Positions 59,341 to 64,000 of a stretch of 64,000 nt of DNA are shown one piece after another. The stretch comes from Phaseolus vulgaris. Taxonomy: Eukaryota; Streptophyta; Magnoliopsida; Fabales; Fabaceae. Position numbers and translations under genes: made by a program. A model generated the notes under the pieces. The model had not been told where the DNA came from, ran no database searches, and worked only from the letters and a program-made list of their open reading frames with translations. The stretch covers positions 7,128,874 to 7,192,873 of the forward strand of contig NC_023750.2 in the NCBI RefSeq assembly GCF_000499845.2, read 5' to 3'. Every line of letters starts with the position of its first letter. The stretch's first letter is position 1.

Positions 59341-59402
59341 TATGTATATGCACTGCATTCCAAGTGTCTCTTTTTATTTATTTATTCTTTATTGATAAAA
59401 AA
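59341..59402 (+). mobile_element. Short LINE 3' tail fragment
   Basis: GTGTCTCTTTTTATTTATTT followed by TTGATAAAAAAATAA resembles the extreme 3' end of the LINEs at 54248 and 56738. Only the tail is present, as expected for a severely 5'-truncated insertion. Confidence 0.45.
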
Positions 59403-59449
59403 ATAATTTTTTAAATGTTATCAGGGTTTGGTATTAAGTTTAATAAATT

Positions 59450-59568
59450 GCTTTGGATTTGACTTTGTTTTTTAGTCTCTTTCTTGTATAAAAGTTGAAA
59501 CATATCTCTAGAATGTTTCATTTAATTTAGTTCAATTTTTTTGCAGATAAAAAAATTAATAAATTGCT
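59450..59568 (+). mobile_element. Short LINE 3' tail fragment
   Basis: TTGTATAAAAGTTGAAACAT, then AGAATGTTTCATTTAATTTA and TTTTTGCAGATAAAAAAATT follow the same order as the 56650-56738 tail (AGGGTTGGATTAC, then AATGACCC, then CTGATAAAAAAAA). Confidence 0.5.
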
Positions 59569-60214
59569 AATTTTTAAATACATTTCACAATAAATTTCAC
59601 TATTTTGATAAAGTATTATTTATACTGAGAAGGGAATACTGGTGTTCTTGAGAAGAAAACAAAACAGCATTCACTCATTCTGAAGTTTCAGGTGACAAAG
59701 GCCCAAAACCTCACTTTACTTATTCTATCAATTGTTTGGCACAATATAATTAATATTCTCAGTACTAATTTACTTAATTACTAGTAAAATTATTTATGTA
59801 GTGATTAAGTACTTGCATATGCATAGATGTACTAGTTAAATACTTGTAGTTTTATATGGTGTGAGAATGATTTATTTAGCAACAAACTCCATATTTTCAT
59901 GTAAAAATTTATTAGGCTAACAACAGTAATACTATATGAGTAATTTTATTTATATTTTTTAGGATAATTTATTTGTCAAGAACTTTTGTGTTTGATTTAT
60001 GTTATATTCGATAAATTTGAGAAATAAAAAAAAAGTATTTTAATCGATGATTATGAAAATGAGAGCCAATATATTTATTATTAAAATTTTCATGTAAATG
60101 TATTCTTAAAAAGATGATTTACTTGTATATAGTTCTTTTGTATAATTTATAGAAGGTTGAATATATGTATGAAATATCAAATACCTATAAATATAAACGA
60201 GTGAATTCTTCAAG

Positions 60215-60261
<47 letters not shown>
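60215..60261. repeat. (AT)n microsatellite
   Basis: About 47 bases of alternating A and T, the longest AT run in the window. The overlapping frame is an artefact. Confidence 0.9.
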
Positions 60262-60264
<3 letters not shown>

Positions 60265-60352
60265 TTGTTTTTGTTTGGTTTAGGTTTTTTTTAAAGGTTG
60301 GAACATTTTTAAAGTATTTTTTATTTAATTTATTCATTATTAATAAAAAAAA
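60262..60352 (+). mobile_element. Short LINE 3' tail fragment next to the AT repeat
   Basis: TTTAAAGGTTGGAACATTTT, then TTTATTTAATTTATTC and TTATTAATAAAAAAAATGAC match the LINE tail pattern. It begins directly at the microsatellite. Confidence 0.45.
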
Positions 60353-60768
60353 TGACAAATGTATATGGAAGTTTCAATCAATGACAGGAAGCTTAATTTT
60401 TCAGATATCAATTCCTACATTTACTTGAAAAAATAAATAGAAAGTTCCATCATCACTGCTATTTGCATATTCTTAACTTAAATTAGAGTTGTTCTTCTTT
60501 TCAAATTTACAAATAAAAAGTTCATTGCTCATGGACTTCTTAAATAGTTTATAATAACATAATTAAATAACATTAACTAATAAGATATAAGAATAAAAAT
60601 AAAATAAAACAACTATATGAGAATATTTTATATGCATAATTAGTTTGTCAAATGTACTTTATATTCTTCTATATATCTAGAACATTATGGAATAACATAA
60701 AATTATTGAAATAATTAAGTTTAAATATCATTTAATACATATTATAACAATTTATATGATAGATAATT

Positions 60769-61075
60769 CATTATTAGAAAATTATCAAAAAATTAATTAA
60801 AAAATAGTTATTATGTTAAATATATTAAATATTATTTTATAAAAAAAATTATTGATATCTAAATTAATTTTTATTATTAATAAAAAAATTATAAACTAGT
60901 TTCTAAATTAGTATCTAATTAGCTACCAAGATTTTAGCTACCAATAATTTTAAAATTTATAATAATTGATAATTAGCTAATTAGATACCAATTTAAAAAT
61001 TAAATTATAAATTTTTATTAAAAATAAAACTACTTTATGCCAATAATTTTTTTATAAAAACTAAGAGAGATAAAA
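60769..61075. mobile_element. Degenerate CACTA-type fold-back MITE
   Basis: The mirrored arms GTATCTAATTAGCTACCAA and TTAGCTAATTAGATACCAA are well preserved. The termini (left: ATTAGAAAATTATCAA) are mutated, and no target duplication could be read. Confidence 0.65.
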
Positions 61076-61398
61076 AAAATATTTTAGAGAACGAATACGA
61101 TTAATTTACGTTCATTTTGATAATCAAGTATATTATGATTTTATTTTATAATTTTGTTTATATTAAAAGAATATAATATTTTATTATTAAAAGAAATTGT
61201 AAAATGGAAGTGTGAGAAAAAAAAAATAGTGTTAAATAATTTTTTTCTAACTAAGAAAGAAGAGATAAACGAAGAAACAAAGGCTTTCAAATCCATGCCA
61301 AATCATATTCCAATAGGAACACATGTGTCCACTGAGACCACCCTTCTCTGGACAAGGAAAGACCCTCCACACTCACTCTTGAAAAGACCCTCCACAAT

Positions 61399-61457
61399 AT
61401 ATATATATATATATAGAATAGCATTAAATATTTCATTATATATATATATATATATAT
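61399..61457. repeat. Two (AT)n runs
   Basis: Two AT runs of about 18-20 bases are separated by a short spacer that contains GAATAGCATTAAATA. The frames translated across them (61154-61519) are artefacts. Confidence 0.85.
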
Positions 61458-61539
61458 CTTCTAATTTTAAGGGTGAAAAAAATGTATGTATTGAAAATCT
61501 CATAATAAAAATAAAATAATAATATATGTATTGTCTAGG

Positions 61540-62110
61540 TTGAATGGCCTAAAGGTAGGCCAAATGGTCGAAAGGTGGAAAAATGGACAATAAAAAAAAA
61601 TTAAACATAAATGAATAAGTTATTAAATAGTAAAATATTGCAGTAAAGGTCATTAAATAGGACCAAATACATGGAGTATGTTTAATAAATATTAGGTACA
61701 AAGATTAAAAGCCTAATTGGGTTTAAGACTCATTAAGAAAGTACTATAAATAGGTGATCAACCAAAGAAATGTAAGTAGAGTGAATTTTATCTAATAATT
61801 AACTAAAATCGATTATGACTTTATCATCGGAGCCTTTTGCCACACACACCTACCCGAGAGCTGATACCGAGACCAGAGGTCAAGAGTTCAAGTTGACCCA
61901 ACCCAGCGAGTGAGAGTCCATAACTTGCGTCCAAATCCAATACCAAATCAGTGAACAATGTAATTGAAAGCCCAGACCTAAGATAGAAGACTAAGAAGCC
62001 GACAAGTCCATAAGAAAAGAAGTTTGTTTCCAGGCCCTATAAGAACAATACATAAGTTGATTTTAAAACTCTTAGACGTTTTTTCACTTTCCTTTCCGTA
62101 CATTAACCAT
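61540..62110 (+). repeat. Probable Tat-type LTR fragment
   Basis: On the plus strand TAATTAACTAAAATCG, then TGACTTTATCATCGGAGCC and TTTTGCCA mirror the conserved TGACTTGAGCGTCAGAGTGC ... TTTGCAGG block of the LTR at 9898. It is also less AT-rich than its neighbours. Ends and a primer site were not found. Confidence 0.4.
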
Positions 62111-62136
62111 TTATGTTGTGATAAATACAATCCTCA

Positions 62137-62559
62137 CACTACAAGAAAATTATTAAATAGAAACTAATTTTAAAAATAAAAAAATTAGTTACTATTGACT
62201 AAATTAAATATCCTTTTTATAAACTAAACAAAATTATTGGTATTTAAAGTAATTTATAAACTAGTTTCTAAATTAGTATTTAAGTTACCAATGTTTTATC
62301 TACTTATTACTTTATATTCTAAATTAGTCTCTATTAATATTTTAGAGACTAATTTAGAATCTAAAATATTAGTAGTTAAAATCTTAATAGCAAATTTATA
62401 TACAAATTTAAAAATTATTTTATAAATTTTTATTAATAATAGAAATCACTTTAAATACTAATAATTTTTTTAGTCTCTAAAATAATATGTAATTTAGTTA
62501 ATGTAAAAAATAATTATGTCTCTAAATTTAGTTGTTATTTAATATTTTTTCTTTTAATG
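62137..62559. mobile_element. CACTA-type fold-back MITE with target duplication
   Basis: It starts CACTACAAGAAAATTATT and ends ATTTTTTCTTTTAATG, flanked by TCA on both sides (62134-62136 and 62560-62562). It is 423 bases long, non-coding and self-complementary around a centre near 62340 (TTAGTCTCTAATTT-like arms). It belongs to the same family as 8632 and 24015. Confidence 0.85.
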
Positions 62560-62689
62560 TCAACAAAATATAAAAAAAATAAAGAAATTTTTTCTTTCAT
62601 CATTTAGTAAGAAATCGTAAAGCATAATAAAAGAAAAACAAAGGCGCAAACCAATCACATGCTTCACTAAGAAACCGTAAAGCATAATA

Positions 62690-63991
62690 ATGAAAGAAAG
62701 AAAAAAAAAGCCGCAGACCCTTTCTCTCTCCCTCCTCCTTCTCTCTTCAATTTTTCTTTCATACCTCATCTATTCCAAAATCTGATCACATCATGGTGTA
62801 GCTGAGGAGTCAGAGTACATTTCTACCCGATCAGATTTTCAAACATAGTAAGTTCATTTTTACTCTAAAGATCCCTTATGTCTTTCTCCGTGATTTAGTC
62901 TTCAATCTTAGTGGGGTCAGTTGAGAAAAGTAACCCTCTCAACTTATTCTATTATATATTGAATTTATGTTTTGTTTGGATAACTTGCATTAGGCTCTTA
63001 AAGCTTATCCAGACTGAGAGATTAAAATTCTAGAGGTTGCTTGAAAAACAAGCAATTAAGGTAAGGAAAACTAACTTTAACTTTCAATAGTACCTTAAGG
63101 TAGAAGATATGAATATGGAGGAAAAGTGGTCCCAAGTTTCAATTTATCTTGTAGGGATGTTGTTTGTTTATATATTGTATTGTTTGTTTATATTTTATTT
63201 AAACTTGTAAAAATATTAGATTTTGATGGTTTAGTATTTAAGTGTTATTTTTTATGTTAAATAAGATTTTAAATATTGTGGATTGCGTTTTGAATGATAT
63301 TGTATGATGAAAATTGTATGAAATTGAATTCATACATTTGGGATAATGTATGGACTGATGTTTGTGTATTAATTATTGATGCTTATGTGGTAACAAAGAT
63401 CTCTGACCTTCACTGATGATCTAAGTCACACAGACTAAAATATCAGGTGGTGAGAAGTTGATGGGGGAGTCCGTGACATATGAGATGCATGACTTGAGTT
63501 GTATTGAACTTACCCTGATCCTTTCTGTTGGATTCGCGGGTAATCTTTGGATGATGTGTTAGTCTCCGGTAGGACTTAATACGGATCTTCCGGAAGGCAT
63601 AAGTTGTTATTATGTTTGTTGAATATTCTGAATGTGTAAATCCATGTGATTTTTATGTTGGGATTTGGAAGAAGATTCAATAATTGAGAAATTGATTCAT
63701 GTAATTTGGTTTTCTCTTTTGATTTAATAGTGTATATTATAATTTTTTTACTAGTTTACCCTTGTTTTTCTTGTTGTATTAACCGCGATAGCTGTATTAT
63801 ATACACGAGCAGATGATCATACAGGTAGAGCCTAAAAGATTTTAGAGTTTTATTTGAGCTATGAATTGTAAATATTTGTATTTCTATAAATACTAATCAT
63901 ACATTAGGAATGTTTTGAAAAACTTTAAACTTGTATAAAAATCTATTGAACTTGTATTATAATAGTTAGAGGTATTTTTCGAGGCGTGACA
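62690..63991 (+). repeat. Diverged LTR of the same gypsy family, at the window edge
   Basis: It follows the 39223 LTR in order: CCGCAGACCCTTTCTC, AATCTGATCACATCATGG, TTTCTACCCGATCAGATTTT, GTGGGGTCAGTTGAGAA, ACGGATCTTCCGGAAGG, ACACGAGCAGATGATCATAC, ending GAGGCGTGACA. It differs by many substitutions and deletions. The last bases, GTTTAAATG, correspond to the spacer and first base or two of the primer binding site in the intact element. It is therefore probably a 5' LTR whose element continues beyond base 64000, or a solo LTR. Confidence 0.85.
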
Positions 63992-64000
63992 GTTTAAATG

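Noticed and set aside
60165..60428. ORFs over AT repeats (60165-60428, 61154-61519, 61303-61503, 405-587)
   Set aside because: Tyr-Ile repeats are translations of (AT)n; no coding evidence outside the repeats.
61800..61990. Possible tRNA-like segment (AGAGTTCAAGTTGACCC)
   Set aside because: No acceptor stem or anticodon arm could be formed around it; the LTR interpretation fits better.

Overview
The window is AT-rich nuclear DNA from a flowering plant, most likely a papilionoid legume. The evidence is a WRKY12-type gene with plant introns, plant LTR retrotransposons primed by initiator-Met tRNA, plant LINEs, CACTA-type MITEs, and short LTRs of a type I know from legumes. It reads as a transposon-dense region with one clear host gene. 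A second, duplicated small locus is probably derived from a host gene. I see no bacterial genes, CRISPR, tRNA or rRNA.

Bases 1-29653 are a large direct duplication: copy A is about 1-11500 and copy B about 12604-29653. Each copy holds, in the same order, a 5'-truncated LINE on the minus strand, an AT-rich inverted-repeat element, an antisense LTR remnant, an unrecognised minus-strand ORF, AT-rich tandem repeats, a small two-exon gene encoding a Lys-rich protein, a CACTA MITE and a plus-strand LINE fragment. The copies later diverged. Copy A gained a MITE and a Tat-type Ty3/gypsy element and lost the sequence beyond them. Copy B gained a chimeric element inside its LINE: short LTRs on the minus strand enclosing a Ty1/copia gag-protease-integrase fragment on the plus strand. 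The small gene's 3' half is identical over 377 bases in both copies. Its frame continues past two stop codons to a CaaX-like C-terminus (CSIM) resembling the tail of heavy-metal-associated isoprenylated plant proteins.

Bases 30601-36771 (minus strand) carry a four-exon group IIc WRKY gene of the WRKY12 type. All splice junctions can be read, and intron 3 is about 4.5 kb, holding a degenerate MITE and tandem repeats.

Bases 39223-46894 are a young, nearly complete Ty3/gypsy element with CACTA target duplications, long LTRs, a PBS and a 1390-codon pol frame. One extra T separates its gag start from pol. It sits inside an older copia-type LTR. A degraded, nearly full-length LINE (RRM ORF1, endonuclease, RT, zinc finger) follows at about 47640-54248. 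The right third (54249-64000) holds LINE 3' ends, MITE copies, a probable Tat LTR fragment and, at the right edge, a diverged LTR of the same family as the complete gypsy element.

All identities, mismatch counts and boundaries come from reading by eye. Boundaries of degenerate repeats are approximate.
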